Shown here one piece after another: positions 51,619-60,608 of a stretch of DNA of 64,000 bases. Position 1 is the stretch's first letter; each line of letters starts with the position of its first letter. This stretch comes from Sphingosinicella microcystinivorans (GTDB lineage Bacteria; Pseudomonadota; Alphaproteobacteria; Sphingomonadales; Sphingomonadaceae), in assembly GCF_027941835.1 (NCBI RefSeq), contig NZ_CP116005.1, positions 1 to 64,000 on the forward strand, read 5' to 3'. The position numbers and the translations under genes are program-made. The notes under the pieces are model-generated. The model did not search any database, was not told the origin of the DNA, and saw nothing but the letters and a program-made list of their open reading frames with translations.

Positions 51619-52779
51619 ATGAGCATCCTTTCCGAAGAGCACCTCGCCTTCAGGGACATGGCACGCCGCTTCGTTGAAGCCGAGATGCCCAAGGACTGGG
51701 CGCGCGCGCTCGAAAAGGATGAGCACAACTACCCCTTCACACTTTGGGACAAGTTCACCCAAGCGGGCTTCCACGGCCTCGGCATCGACGAGAAATACGG
51801 CGGACAGGGCGGCGACATCCTGATGCAGATGCTGCTGGCCCGCGAGCTTGCGCGCACGCTCGGCGGCCTCTCCTGGATCTGGGGCATCACCTCCTTCGCA
51901 GGCGTGAAATCCATCGGCCTCTACGGCACCGAGGAGCAGAAGGACCGCTTCCTGCCCGAGATCGCCGCAGGCCGGCTCCGGGCTGCGATCGCCTTCACGG
52001 AACCGAGCGGCGGCACCGACCTTCTCGGCGGCCTGCGGACCACCGCGACCAAGGTGGACGGCGGCTGGCGGATCAGCGGCGAAAAGATCTGGAGCTCATC
52101 CGCGCACGTCGCGGACTATCTGCTGCTCCTCGCCCGCAGCGACAAGAACGCCGCCCGCCCGCAGCAGGGTCTCACCCTCTTCTGGATCCCGACGAAGAGC
52201 GACGGCCTCACCATCACGCCGCTCGCGAAGCTCGGTATGCGTTCCATGGGCTCGTGCAGCGTCCACCTCGACGACGTGTTCGTCCCCGACGACCTTGTGC
52301 TCGGCGAGCCGCACAAGGCATGGTATACGCTGCTCCCTACGCTGAACAACGAGCGCCTGATGGTCAGTGCCTTCTGCCTCGGCATTCTCGACGGCGTTCT
52401 GGAAGACGCCCTCGATTACGCGAAGGAACGCAAGGCGTTCGGCAAGCCGATCGGCCAGATGCAGGCTATCCAGCACATGATCGCCGACATCAGGATCGGG
52501 CAGTACCAGGTCGAGACCATGCTGATGGACTGCGCCACCAAAATGACGACCGGGCAGCCGGCCGTCATTGAGACGACCATGCTGAAGGTCGCGGCCTCGG
52601 ACATCGCCAACAGGGCGGCGGACGCGGGCATCCAGATCCTCGGCGGCATGGGCTATTCGGCCGAAACCGACATGCAGCGGTACTGGCGCGATTCGCGGCT
52701 GTGGCGGATCGGCCCGATCACCAACGAAATGGCGCGCAACTCGATCGCGGAGCAACTCGGCCTGCCGAGGTCGTTCTGA
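51619..52779 (+). CDS. Acyl-CoA dehydrogenase
   Basis: The 386-residue enzyme has GIDEKYGGQGGD near residues 54-65, FTEPSGGTDLLGGLRT near 131-146, the GEKIWSSSAHVADY stretch, KAFGKPIGQMQAIQHM and the late ILGGMGYSAETDMQRYWRDSRLWRIG. The usual IFEGTSEI-type segment is replaced by RLWRIGPITNEMARN. It is an FAD enzyme that forms the enoyl-CoA. It overlaps the following MaoC-type gene by one base and could replace the broken dehydrogenase at 46953. Confidence 0.93.
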   Translation: MSILSEEHLAFRDMARRFVEAEMPKDWARALEKDEHNYPFTLWDKFTQAGFHGLGIDEKYGGQGGDILMQMLLARELARTLGGLSWIWGITSFAGVKSIGLYGTEEQKDRFLPEIAAGRLRAAIAFTEPSGGTDLLGGLRTTATKVDGGWRISGEKIWSSSAHVADYLLLLARSDKNAARPQQGLTLFWIPTKSDGLTITPLAKLGMRSMGSCSVHLDDVFVPDDLVLGEPHKAWYTLLPTLNNERLMVSAFCLGILDGVLEDALDYAKERKAFGKPIGQMQAIQHMIADIRIGQYQVETMLMDCATKMTTGQPAVIETTMLKVAASDIANRAADAGIQILGGMGYSAETDMQRYWRDSRLWRIGPITNEMARNSIAEQLGLPRSF

Positions 52780-53204
52780 TGACCGTGGAAGGCCGCGCCT
52801 TCCCGGGCGGCACCTACCGCATCACGCGGCAGGAAAACGCGGCACTTTGCGAGGCTGTCGGCGCCGCGCCCGACCCGGACGGGCGGGCGCACCCGATCTT
52901 CTACTACATCGCGACGCAGGTCGGCATGGGGATGACGGTCGCGGACCTTCTGGACCTCTGCGACTTCGACGTGAACGACGGGCCGATGATGACGGGCAGC
53001 AGCGCCAGCTTCGCCGGCGATCTCCTGATCGAGACGGACTACCGGATCGACGGCGAGATCGTGTCGCTAACCCGCAAGCCCAGCCGTACCTTCGGCTTCG
53101 CCGACACGCTGCGCTTCCGCCTGCGGATGACGCCGGGCGACGGCGCACCCGTCCTCGAATGCGTGAACGAATGGATCCTCCCGCGCAGGCAGGCAGACGC
53201 ATGA
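52779..53204 (+). CDS. MaoC-type hydratase subunit, N-terminal hotdog half
   Basis: The 141-residue protein fits the N-terminal (FAS1-like, MaoC_dehydrat_N) half of a two-gene hydratase: GRAFPGGTYRITRQENAALCEAVG, then HPIFYYIATQVGMGMTV and a long strand region. It lacks the Asp-His hydratase motif, which is on the next protein. Heteromeric hydratases of this split form act in steroid and branched-chain beta-oxidation. Its stop overlaps the next start as ATGA. Confidence 0.8.
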   Translation: MTVEGRAFPGGTYRITRQENAALCEAVGAAPDPDGRAHPIFYYIATQVGMGMTVADLLDLCDFDVNDGPMMTGSSASFAGDLLIETDYRIDGEIVSLTRKPSRTFGFADTLRFRLRMTPGDGAPVLECVNEWILPRRQADA

Positions 53205-53587
53205 CAGAGCCGGACACCCCCCTCCCCACGCTGACGCACACGGTCCGCGCCGCCGCGATGATGCCGATCGCCGACATCCTGCGAGACCCGAACCCGATTC
53301 ACCTCGATCCGGCGGCCGTGAAGGCGGCAGGGCTCGGCGACCGGGTGATCAACCAGGGGCCGGCCAATCTCGCCTATGTCATGAACATGCTCGCGACGGC
53401 GTTTCCGGACCATCGGCTGGAGCAAATGGAAAGCCGCTTCCTTGCCAACGTCAGGGACGGCGACACGGTCGAGGCCGGCGGCATGATCACCGCACATGAA
53501 GGCGACCGCATCACCTGCGATGTCTGGCTGAACGTCGCCGACGCGGGGCCCGCCGTGAAGGGACGGGTGACGCTGGTCCGGCGCTAG
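53201..53587 (+). CDS. MaoC-type hydratase subunit, catalytic hotdog half
   Basis: The 128-residue hotdog protein carries the hydratase-2 motif DPNPIHLDPAAVKAAG near residues 29-44, with catalytic Asp and His, followed by VINQGPANLAYV. Together with the upstream half it would hydrate an enoyl-CoA made by the acyl-CoA dehydrogenase at 51619. Its TAG stop overlaps that of the convergent TetR gene in CTAG. Confidence 0.85.
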   Translation: MTEPDTPLPTLTHTVRAAAMMPIADILRDPNPIHLDPAAVKAAGLGDRVINQGPANLAYVMNMLATAFPDHRLEQMESRFLANVRDGDTVEAGGMITAHEGDRITCDVWLNVADAGPAVKGRVTLVRR

Positions 53588-54261
53588 CGATCCGCCCGCA
53601 GCAATTCGAGGCCTTTCGCCGTGGCGATCCCTCTCAACATGATCGTGACGAAATGGTTGGCGATCTGATCCATTGGCTTGCGCGGCTGGGGCCGATACCA
53701 TTGGTAGAGCGAATTCGTCCAACCCATCATGGTCTGGGCGGTCAGCTTCGGATCGAGGCTGTCGAGGATCAGGCCCTCCGCCTGCCCCTTCTTGATCAGC
53801 GCGAGGAACTGATCGCGGAACTCGTGCCCGCGGAACAGCGACTCCCGGCGCTTCGGGTCGAGCGCCTTCAGCTCATGAAGGTAAACCGTGGTTTTCGCCT
53901 GGTTGCGGCACATGTAGTCGATGTGGCTGCGAAACATGGCTTCGAGCTTGTCGAAGACCGTTCCGGACTCTTCGGAGCGCTGCCTTATCATCGCGACGCC
54001 CTCGTTGTGCACTTCCGTCAGCAGATGATCGAGAAGGTCGCTCTTCGTCTTGATATAATAGTATATGCTGCCTTTCAGGATACCCACCCGGTCGGCGATT
54101 TCCTGCAATGTCGCAGCGTCATATCCTTTTTCGTAGAAGACCTCGGCAGCCGCCTTCAGTATTTCCTGCCACCTCTTCTCCCTGGGCTTCCTGTCGTTTG
54201 CGCCGCGTCCATTGCCGGGCGGCGCAGGCTCCGTTTTCTTCATCGCTTTCGGCACTATCAT
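53584..54261 (-). CDS. TetR-family transcriptional regulator
   Basis: The 225-residue protein has the TetR helix-turn-helix QEIADRVGILKGSIYYYIKTKSDLLDHLL near residues 54-82 and a C-terminal part like the KstR2/FadR type acyl-CoA-responsive regulators (TetR_C). Sites related to TCAAACGTATGGTAGAT lie in front of its divergent SDR gene and in the promoter at 51471-51618. I infer that it represses the flanking beta-oxidation operons and is released by an acyl-CoA. AGGGG precedes ATG 54261. Confidence 0.85.
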   Translation of the reverse strand: MIVPKAMKKTEPAPPGNGRGANDRKPREKRWQEILKAAAEVFYEKGYDAATLQEIADRVGILKGSIYYYIKTKSDLLDHLLTEVHNEGVAMIRQRSEESGTVFDKLEAMFRSHIDYMCRNQAKTTVYLHELKALDPKRRESLFRGHEFRDQFLALIKKGQAEGLILDSLDPKLTAQTMMGWTNSLYQWYRPQPRKPMDQIANHFVTIMLRGIATAKGLELLRADR

Positions 54262-54342
54262 TCGCCCCTGCTCTGTTTCAGCATATCGTCGGCCCGCGAA
54301 TATCTCGCGTCAACAGAAAAACCCGTATATGCTCCAATAACG

Positions 54343-54359
54343 ACCATACGTTCGGTAGA
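54343..54359 (+). promoter_or_regulatory. Operator-like site 3 (TetR/SDR gap)
   Basis: ACCATACGTTCGGTAGA shares 12 of the first 14 positions with the reverse complement of the site at 51572-51592. It has an imperfect ACC/GGT dyad and lies 32 bases upstream of the SDR gene. Confidence 0.55.
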
Positions 54360-54391
54360 CATGATATCCTTGAAAGGCTGGATTTCAGACC

Positions 54392-55189
54392 ATGACGGAA
54401 AATGCGAACGGCTCCGGCCTCTTCGACCTGTCCGGCAAGACCGCGCTCGTGACCGGCGGCGCCAACGGGCTGGGCCGCATGATCGCCGAGGCTCTGCTCC
54501 GGGCGGGCGCGCGCGTGGTCGTCACGTCGCGCAAGGCTGATGCCTGCGCGCGTGCCGAAGCGGAGATGTCGGCGTATGGCGCGTGCCGCGCGATTGCCGC
54601 CGACTTTTCGGATCCTGCCGCAGCGGAAGCGTTTTCGGCCACGTTCCGGAACGATCACGACCGGCTCGATATCCTGATCAACAATGCAGGGAAGACGTGG
54701 GGCGCGCCGCTCGACAGCTTTCCGGACAAGGCCTGGCCCGGCGTCATGACGATGAACGTCCAGATTCCGTTCAAGCTCACCCAATTGCTGCTTCCATTGC
54801 TGGAGAAAGCTGCGGCGGACGGCGACCCCTCCCGTATCATCAATATCGGCTCGGTCGCGGGAAAGATCATCGAGCCGCTGCACGCCTACAGCTACTCCGC
54901 CAGCAAGGCGGCCATCCACCAGCTCAGCCGCCAGCTCGCGAGCGAGCTCGCCGCGCGGAACATCACGGTCAACACGATCATCCCGGGGTATTTCCCGACC
55001 AGCATGACCGCCCATCTTCAGGACAAGGACGGCGCGCCCACCGGAATGCTCGCGGACCATATCCCGCTGCGCCGGTTCGGACGGCCGGACGACATCGGGG
55101 GCGTCGCGGTCTTCCTCGCATCGCGCGCGGCGGCCTACCTCACGGGCAGCGAGGTGGTCGTGGACGGCGGGCTGAGCGGCTGCCGCTAG
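54392..55189 (+). CDS. Short-chain dehydrogenase/reductase
   Basis: The 265-residue SDR has TGGANGLGRMIA near residues 19-30, LINNAGKTWGAPLD, INIGSVAGK with the catalytic Ser, YSASKAA with Tyr and Lys, and VVDGGLSGCR at the end. Arg after strand two (VVVTSRKAD) fits NADP. It begins the rightward SDR pair next to the TetR gene and carries an operator-like site in front. Confidence 0.9.
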   Translation: MTENANGSGLFDLSGKTALVTGGANGLGRMIAEALLRAGARVVVTSRKADACARAEAEMSAYGACRAIAADFSDPAAAEAFSATFRNDHDRLDILINNAGKTWGAPLDSFPDKAWPGVMTMNVQIPFKLTQLLLPLLEKAAADGDPSRIINIGSVAGKIIEPLHAYSYSASKAAIHQLSRQLASELAARNITVNTIIPGYFPTSMTAHLQDKDGAPTGMLADHIPLRRFGRPDDIGGVAVFLASRAAAYLTGSEVVVDGGLSGCR

Positions 55190-55208
55190 ACCAGAAAGGT
55201 AGACGAAC

Positions 55209-55994
55209 GTGCGTGTCATCATCACCGGAGCCGCCAGCGGGATCGGGGAAGCCGTGGCGCGGCTGCTCGCCGGAGGGCATGGACCCGTCGCGGCTGAAAA
55301 GCTGCTCCTCGTCGACCGGGACGCCGCAAAGCTCTCGGCGCTGGCCGCAGACATCGGGGCAAGCTGCACCACGATGACCTGCGACCTTGCCTCTCCCGAT
55401 TCCGGCGAACGGATCGTCGCCGAGGCCGTCCGCACACTCGGCGGCGTCGATGCCGTCGTCAGCAACGCCGGGATCATCCAGAATGCGCTGCTCGCCGATC
55501 TCGAAACGGCCGACTTCGACCGGATGTTCGCCATCAACACGCGCGCGACCTGGCTGATCGCGAAGGCCGCGTATCCGTACCTGCGCGCCGCATCCGGCGC
55601 GATCGTGGCGACGGGCTCGATCTCCGCCGCGCACCCGACGCCGCCGCTCGGCGCCTATGCCGCGAGCAAGGCGGCCTTGCAGATGCTCGTGCGGCAGCTC
55701 GCCAACGAATGGGGGCCGGACGGCATCCGCTGCAACTGCGTGTCGCCGGGGCCGACGATGACCGGTCTCACGCAAGCGGGCTACACGAACGAAGACCTGA
55801 AACGCCGCCGGGAAGCAACGATACCGCTGAGGCGCATCGGCAGCCCGGAGGATATTGCCGAAGCCGTCGCCTTCCTGCTCAGCCCGGCGTCACGCTACAT
55901 CAACGGCATCGACCTGCTCGTCGACGGCGGTCTCTCGACGACGCTGATGACGAACAGCGGCGCCGGCAGCGGCCACGGTACGAACGCCGCCTAG
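55209..55994 (+). CDS. Short-chain dehydrogenase/reductase
   Basis: The 261-residue SDR has TGAASGIGEAVA near residues 6-17, Asp after strand two (LLVDRD) favouring NAD, VSNAGII, TGSISAAHPTPPLGAYAASKAA with Ser, Tyr and Lys, and LVDGGLSTT near the end. The stretch AAHPTPPLGAYAASKAALQM closely resembles the SDR at 61622, so the two are probably paralogs. It is 19 bases after the previous SDR gene. AAAGG precedes the start. Confidence 0.9.
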   Translation: MRVIITGAASGIGEAVARLLAGGHGPVAAEKLLLVDRDAAKLSALAADIGASCTTMTCDLASPDSGERIVAEAVRTLGGVDAVVSNAGIIQNALLADLETADFDRMFAINTRATWLIAKAAYPYLRAASGAIVATGSISAAHPTPPLGAYAASKAALQMLVRQLANEWGPDGIRCNCVSPGPTMTGLTQAGYTNEDLKRRREATIPLRRIGSPEDIAEAVAFLLSPASRYINGIDLLVDGGLSTTLMTNSGAGSGHGTNAA

Positions 55995-56827
55995 AGGGCC
56001 TCCAGCGAACCCAGGAACCGCCGGAGCGCGGGCAGATAGGCGTCGTTGTCATCGCCCGAGACCATGTGGCCGACCCCGGCAATGCGTTCGTAGCGCAGAT
56101 CGGGCACGACCTCGCGAAATCGTCGCACCTGACCGGCGGTCACGACCGTGCTGAACTCGGCGTGCATCAACAGGGCGGGAACCCGAAGCGCGGCAGCGGA
56201 GGCAGCGAACAGCCCGCCCTCGCCGCCATGACGCACGAACTCATCCCGGATGAACCGCGGATCCCAGCGCCAATACAGGCGGCCGTCATCGCCCTGCCGC
56301 ATGTGCGCGCGCAGGCGTTCGGCGCTGCCGTGCGAGGCAACGCCCCGAAGCGCATCGACAGCGGCAGCGGCGTCCTCCACGGTATCGAAGCCCTCGGCCG
56401 ATCGGCGCATCGCACCGCGCAGTTCGTCGGCGTCATCCTCGTCGATCCAGGGAGTGACATCGGCAAGCGCGAGAGCACGGATACGGTGCGGCATCCTTGC
56501 CGCCGCGATCAGCGCGATATGGCCGCCGAGCGACGCGCCCACCAGGATCGCGGGCCGGCCGAGACCGGAGACGATCGCGTCGAGATCGGCGACGTGACGA
56601 TCGAACGCATAGTTTCCGTCCGGCGCCCAGTCGCTGTCGCCATGCCCCCGGAGGTCGAGCGAAACCGTGCGGTAGCCGTCGCTCGCAAGCGTGCGTGCGG
56701 CGCCCCGCCATGCCGACCGGCTCTGTCCGCCGCCATGCAGGAAGAGCACCGGATTCTGCCCCTGCTCCCCGAAGGAGTCCGCGGCGATCGCATTGCCGTC
56801 CGCGCCGCGCAGCCACAACAGAGCCAT
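55991..56827 (-). CDS. Alpha/beta hydrolase
   Basis: The 278-residue protein has VLFLHGGGQSR near residues 27-37, SLDLRGHGDSDW near 57-68, the nucleophile elbow GASLGG (Ser about 98) and GVGHMVSGDD with the catalytic His near 255. It resembles epoxide hydrolase/esterase-type members. No signal peptide is seen. The start at 56827 lies 7 bases after the P450 gene stop, so the two are probably transcribed together. Confidence 0.88.
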   Translation of the reverse strand: MALLWLRGADGNAIAADSFGEQGQNPVLFLHGGGQSRSAWRGAARTLASDGYRTVSLDLRGHGDSDWAPDGNYAFDRHVADLDAIVSGLGRPAILVGASLGGHIALIAAARMPHRIRALALADVTPWIDEDDADELRGAMRRSAEGFDTVEDAAAAVDALRGVASHGSAERLRAHMRQGDDGRLYWRWDPRFIRDEFVRHGGEGGLFAASAAALRVPALLMHAEFSTVVTAGQVRRFREVVPDLRYERIAGVGHMVSGDDNDAYLPALRRFLGSLEAL

Positions 56828-56834
56828 GCGCGGA

Positions 56835-58079
56835 TCAGGCGAAAAGGCGTGCGTGAAGCGGACCCATCGACCGCATGTAGAGGTGCCGGAAGACGGGCTC
56901 TCCCTTCGCGCGGTCGAGGGCCAGCGCCGGATAACGGTCCAGCAGCGCCGATATGGCTTCGCGCATTTCGACGCGCGCAAGCTGCGAACCGACGCACGAC
57001 CGCGTGCCCTTCGCGAAGGCGAGGTGATCGGTCGGCGCACGGCGGTCGAGGTCCATCGCGTGCGGGCATCCGTATTTTTCCGGGTCGCGGTTGGCGGCCG
57101 CGTGGACGAGGATGATCATTTCCCCCTTGCGGATCGGGACGTCGCCGATCTCGGCGTCCGCCACGCAGAAGCGGTGCCGGAACTGGACGACGTTGAAGAG
57201 GCGCAGCGACTCCTCGATGAGCGCCGCGAGCGGCTTGCCGCGATCCGCGCGAACCCGCGCCATTGCCGCGTCGTCGGTGAGCAGCAGGTAGAGCGCGTTC
57301 GAAATCCCGTGAACGGTGGTGTCGGAACCGGCGAAGTAAAGCTCGCGGCAAAGCCCCAGCGCGCCTTCCTCGTCCAGCGCGATTCCCGCCTCCGGCGCTT
57401 CCTGCCAGACTCGGCTGATGAAATCGTCGCGGGGCTGGTCGCGCCGCGCGCGGACATAGGGAAGCAGCATGTCGTTGAGTTCGTGCGAGGCCGCGAGCGC
57501 ACGGTCGCGCAACGCCGCGTCGCGGTAGCCCGAGGCGATGAAGTTGACGATCTCCTCGTTGAGGAAGAGGATTCGCGCCATCATGGCATCGTCCTCATAG
57601 GGCATACCGAGCAGCGAGCAGATCACGCGCGGCGGTATCTGCGCCGCGAAATCCGCCGAGAGATCCGCCTCGGACCGGCCTTCCAGCCGCCTGAGCGCGA
57701 AGTCGATGATGGGGCGCACGTGCGGCTCGCGGAAGCGCTCGACGCTCGCCGGGGACAAGAGCTTCAGATGGAAGCGCCGCAGTTTGTTATGCTCTTCGTC
57801 GCGGCTGATGGTGATGTTTGCACCACCGCCCTTGATCTCCTTCACGAGATCGTCGGCGAAAACATACGCGTTGGCGAAATGGCTCTCGTCCTTTTCCGCG
57901 GCCGCGCACTGGTCGAAATCGAGCACCAGCCACGCGTTCGCCTTCGCGTCCCACACCGGCGAGCCCTGCGCGCGCATACGCTCGTAGAAGGGAAACGGAT
58001 CGGCGTCGGCGAAGCCGACGATGGTTTCATGGGCCGGGCAGGCGCGGGCCTCTTTCAGCAACTCCGCCGATTCAGACAT
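56835..58079 (-). CDS. Cytochrome P450
   Basis: The 414-residue soluble P450 has the I-helix AGSDTT (250-255), the ExxR pair Glu290/Arg293 and the heme ligand Cys362 in FAKGTRSCVGSQLAR. The usual bacterial signature is FGxGxHxCxG. Here Ala replaces the first Gly and Arg the His, closer to a style common in eukaryotic P450s. Electrons must come from a ferredoxin pair not encoded nearby. The ATG at 58079 has a GGGAGG site 6 bases upstream. It likely hydroxylates the island's substrate. Confidence 0.92.
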   Translation of the reverse strand: MSESAELLKEARACPAHETIVGFADADPFPFYERMRAQGSPVWDAKANAWLVLDFDQCAAAEKDESHFANAYVFADDLVKEIKGGGANITISRDEEHNKLRRFHLKLLSPASVERFREPHVRPIIDFALRRLEGRSEADLSADFAAQIPPRVICSLLGMPYEDDAMMARILFLNEEIVNFIASGYRDAALRDRALAASHELNDMLLPYVRARRDQPRDDFISRVWQEAPEAGIALDEEGALGLCRELYFAGSDTTVHGISNALYLLLTDDAAMARVRADRGKPLAALIEESLRLFNVVQFRHRFCVADAEIGDVPIRKGEMIILVHAAANRDPEKYGCPHAMDLDRRAPTDHLAFAKGTRSCVGSQLARVEMREAISALLDRYPALALDRAKGEPVFRHLYMRSMGPLHARLFA

Positions 58080-58095
58080 ACGACCTCCCATGTTT

Positions 58096-58788
58096 TCAAA
58101 GCCCGCCGTGGACATCAATGGTCTCGCCGGTGACGTAGGACGCCTCTTCGCCGGCGAGGAAAGCGACGACATTTGCGACTTCCTCCGGCCGCGCGCCGCG
58201 TTTCAGCGGCGTTTGCGCCAGAAACGCCTCTTTCACATGCGGCGGCAGCCGCTCGCCCATGCCTGCATCGACGAGCGCGGGGGCGACGGCGTTCACCCGT
58301 ATGCCGTGCGCGGCAAGCTCGCGCGCGAGCGTCATGGTGAGGTTGATCACGCCCGCCTTGGACGCGCCGTAGTCGACCTGGCTCGACCCGCGCCGTCCCG
58401 CGATCGAGGCAATGTTCACGATGTTTCCGCCTTCGCCGCGCGCGATCATGCGGCGGGCGACCGACTGGCAAAGCAGCAACGTCGCCGCGACGTTCACCGT
58501 CAGCGTGCGCCGGATCTGATCCGCCGTGAGCTCGAGGAACGGCGTCGGACGCCAATAGGCGGCGTTGTTCACCAGCAACGCCACAGGCCCGGCATCGGCC
58601 TCGATGCGGTCGACGAGTGCATCGAGGCCGCCGAGATCGGTAAGGTCCGCCCGGTAGTGCCGAATCGCCTCGGGCGGCCCTGCCTCGGCGAGATCGACGC
58701 TCGCGACCGCCCGGCCGTCGGCATGGAGCCGCCGCACGATGGCGGCCCCCAGCCCCCCGGCAGAACCGGTCACGATCGCGACGCTCAT
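58096..58788 (-). CDS. Short-chain dehydrogenase/reductase
   Basis: The 230-residue SDR has VTGSAGGLGAAIV near residues 6-18, VDLAE after strand two (NAD type), LLVNNAAYWRPTP, NIASIAGRRG with Ser, YGASKAGV with Tyr and Lys, and TIDVHGGL at the end. It is short by about 15 residues compared with most relatives but keeps all key residues. Its start overlaps the stop of the acyl-CoA synthetase gene as ATGA. Confidence 0.9.
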   Translation of the reverse strand: MSVAIVTGSAGGLGAAIVRRLHADGRAVASVDLAEAGPPEAIRHYRADLTDLGGLDALVDRIEADAGPVALLVNNAAYWRPTPFLELTADQIRRTLTVNVAATLLLCQSVARRMIARGEGGNIVNIASIAGRRGSSQVDYGASKAGVINLTMTLARELAAHGIRVNAVAPALVDAGMGERLPPHVKEAFLAQTPLKRGARPEEVANVVAFLAGEEASYVTGETIDVHGGL

Positions 58789-60440
58789 GCCGCCGCGCCC
58801 CGGAAGCGTTCGGGAAGCATGTCCCTGAGCCTGAACTTCTGCACCTTGGTGGTCGACATCGGCCATTCGGTGACGAACACCACGTCGCGCGGAATCTTCC
58901 ATTTCGCGATCTGGCCCTGACACATTCCGATCAATTCCTCGGCCGTCACCGTCCCGCCCGGCACGCGCTCGACGAAAGCGACGGGCACCTCGCCGAGACG
59001 CGCGTCGGCGCCGCCGATCACCTGCACCATCTTCACGTCCGGGTGCTGATTGAGGAAGAACTCGATCTCGGCCGCTGCAACGTTCTCGCCGCCGACCTTC
59101 AGCATGTCCTTCAGGCGGCCGAGGAAATAGAGATAGCCCGCGCCGTCCATCTTGCCGCGATCCCCGGTCCGCACCCAGCCTCCCGGCAGGATCGTCGCGG
59201 CGGTCGCCTCGGGGTCGCGGTAGTATTCCTTGAGCGCACCGCCGCCGCGGAACTGGATTTCGCCCGGCTGATCGGGGCCGCAGACTGCTCCGCTCTCCGG
59301 ATCGACGATCCTGACCTCGGTATGGGCAGGCGCCTTGCCGCTGGTCGTCGCGCGCACATCGAGCGGGGCATCCATCGGCGTGAACGTCACGATGCCCGAT
59401 CCTTCGGTCATGCCGAACAGGTTGAGCACGACCGCGCCGTCCGGCAGCAGGGCCTCGATCTGGCGCTGCATCGCGGGCGGCCCCACGTTGAGAAGCGAAC
59501 GGACGTGCGAGAAGCGCGCCTTCGAATAGCGCGGATGCTGAAGGACGGTGAGCGACATCTGCGGGAAGCCGGGGTAGAGATGATCAATCCGGTATTTTTC
59601 CATCAGCGCGATGACGCCGTCGGGGTTGAAATGCGGCTGGGTGACGAACGCCGCGCCGCGCGAAAGATAGGCGGTCATCGGGCCGATCCCGCCCGTGTGG
59701 AAGAACGGCATCGGCATCCAGACCCGCTGGCCGCGCTTCAGGTCGACGATCTCGGCGAACGTGTACCAGCTTCTTTGCAGGCTGCCGTGCGTCAGCACGC
59801 AGCCCTTCGGGTTGGCCGTCGTCCCCGACGTATAGATGATCGCCGCAGGGTCTTCCGGTCCGACCGCGTCCATCGCCGCATCGACCTCCGCGTCGGAGAC
59901 CGCCGCACCGGCATCGACGAGGCCTTGCAGGGACAGGAAACCGTCCGCACGCGCTTCCCCGAACAGCACGAGAGACCGCAATTCCGGCGCACCCGTCAAC
60001 CGGGCGGCGGCGACATCGTCCTGCGTTGCAATGTCGGGATAGAGATTTGTGAGCAGGCCCGCGAAATCGACGTAATCCTCGATCGCGTCCGTGGTCATCA
60101 ACACGCGCGAACGGCTGTGGTTGATCGTGTAATCCAGCTCGTGCCGCTTGTAGCGCGCATTGAGCGCGACGACCGTGGCGCCCGCATAGAGGGCGCCGAA
60201 ATAGGCGAACGGCCAATGGGGGTGGTTCGGCATCAGCGTGGCGACGTGATCGCCGGGGCGCACGCCGAGCGCGATCAGACCCTTCGCGATGCGCCGCGCC
60301 CCGGCATCGAGCTCGCCGAACGAAATCTCGCGATCGGGAAAAATGCCGTAGATGTCGTGCGGAATTTCCGCCGCCTTCTCCCTCAGAAGCGCAGCGATCG
60401 TCTTGATTCCCGGAACCGGCGGCGCATCGGCGGCACTCAT
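58785..60440 (-). CDS. Acyl-CoA synthetase (AMP-forming)
   Basis: The 551-residue ligase has IIYTSGTTANPKGCVLTHGS near residues 182-201, FGMTEGSGIVTF near 326-337, TGDRGKMDGAGYLYFLGRLKDMLKVGGENV near 408-437 and a Lys near the C-terminus (STTKVQKF). The Ala in TSGTTANPKG replaces the usual Gly. It activates an acid for the surrounding beta-oxidation enzymes. It heads a leftward operon with an SDR, P450 and hydrolase. GGAGG lies about 16 bases upstream of ATG 60440. Confidence 0.92.
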   Translation of the reverse strand: MSAADAPPVPGIKTIAALLREKAAEIPHDIYGIFPDREISFGELDAGARRIAKGLIALGVRPGDHVATLMPNHPHWPFAYFGALYAGATVVALNARYKRHELDYTINHSRSRVLMTTDAIEDYVDFAGLLTNLYPDIATQDDVAAARLTGAPELRSLVLFGEARADGFLSLQGLVDAGAAVSDAEVDAAMDAVGPEDPAAIIYTSGTTANPKGCVLTHGSLQRSWYTFAEIVDLKRGQRVWMPMPFFHTGGIGPMTAYLSRGAAFVTQPHFNPDGVIALMEKYRIDHLYPGFPQMSLTVLQHPRYSKARFSHVRSLLNVGPPAMQRQIEALLPDGAVVLNLFGMTEGSGIVTFTPMDAPLDVRATTSGKAPAHTEVRIVDPESGAVCGPDQPGEIQFRGGGALKEYYRDPEATAATILPGGWVRTGDRGKMDGAGYLYFLGRLKDMLKVGGENVAAAEIEFFLNQHPDVKMVQVIGGADARLGEVPVAFVERVPGGTVTAEELIGMCQGQIAKWKIPRDVVFVTEWPMSTTKVQKFRLRDMLPERFRGAAA

Positions 60441-60515
60441 GCCCTGGCGTTCCTCCCTCAGCTTTTCTTTACGGCATATTTGCCGATAACGCAGCACGTT
60501 TCAATACGTTTATTG

Positions 60516-60533
60516 ATCAAACATTTGTTTGAT
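60516..60533. promoter_or_regulatory. Operator-like inverted repeat in the 60.4-60.6 kb divergent gap
   Basis: ATCAAACA-TT-TGTTTGAT has perfect 8-bp arms. The half ATCAAAC is shared with the sites at 51487 and 51572. It lies 76 bases before both the acyl-CoA synthetase and the oxidoreductase starts, in the middle of their 168-bp gap. Confidence 0.6.
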
Positions 60534-60608
60534 TGATTTCCGGGCTTGCGATAGGCTGCCCCTGAAAATGGCGCGGATTCGCGCACTTCAGCGACGGGAG
60601 ACTCTTCA

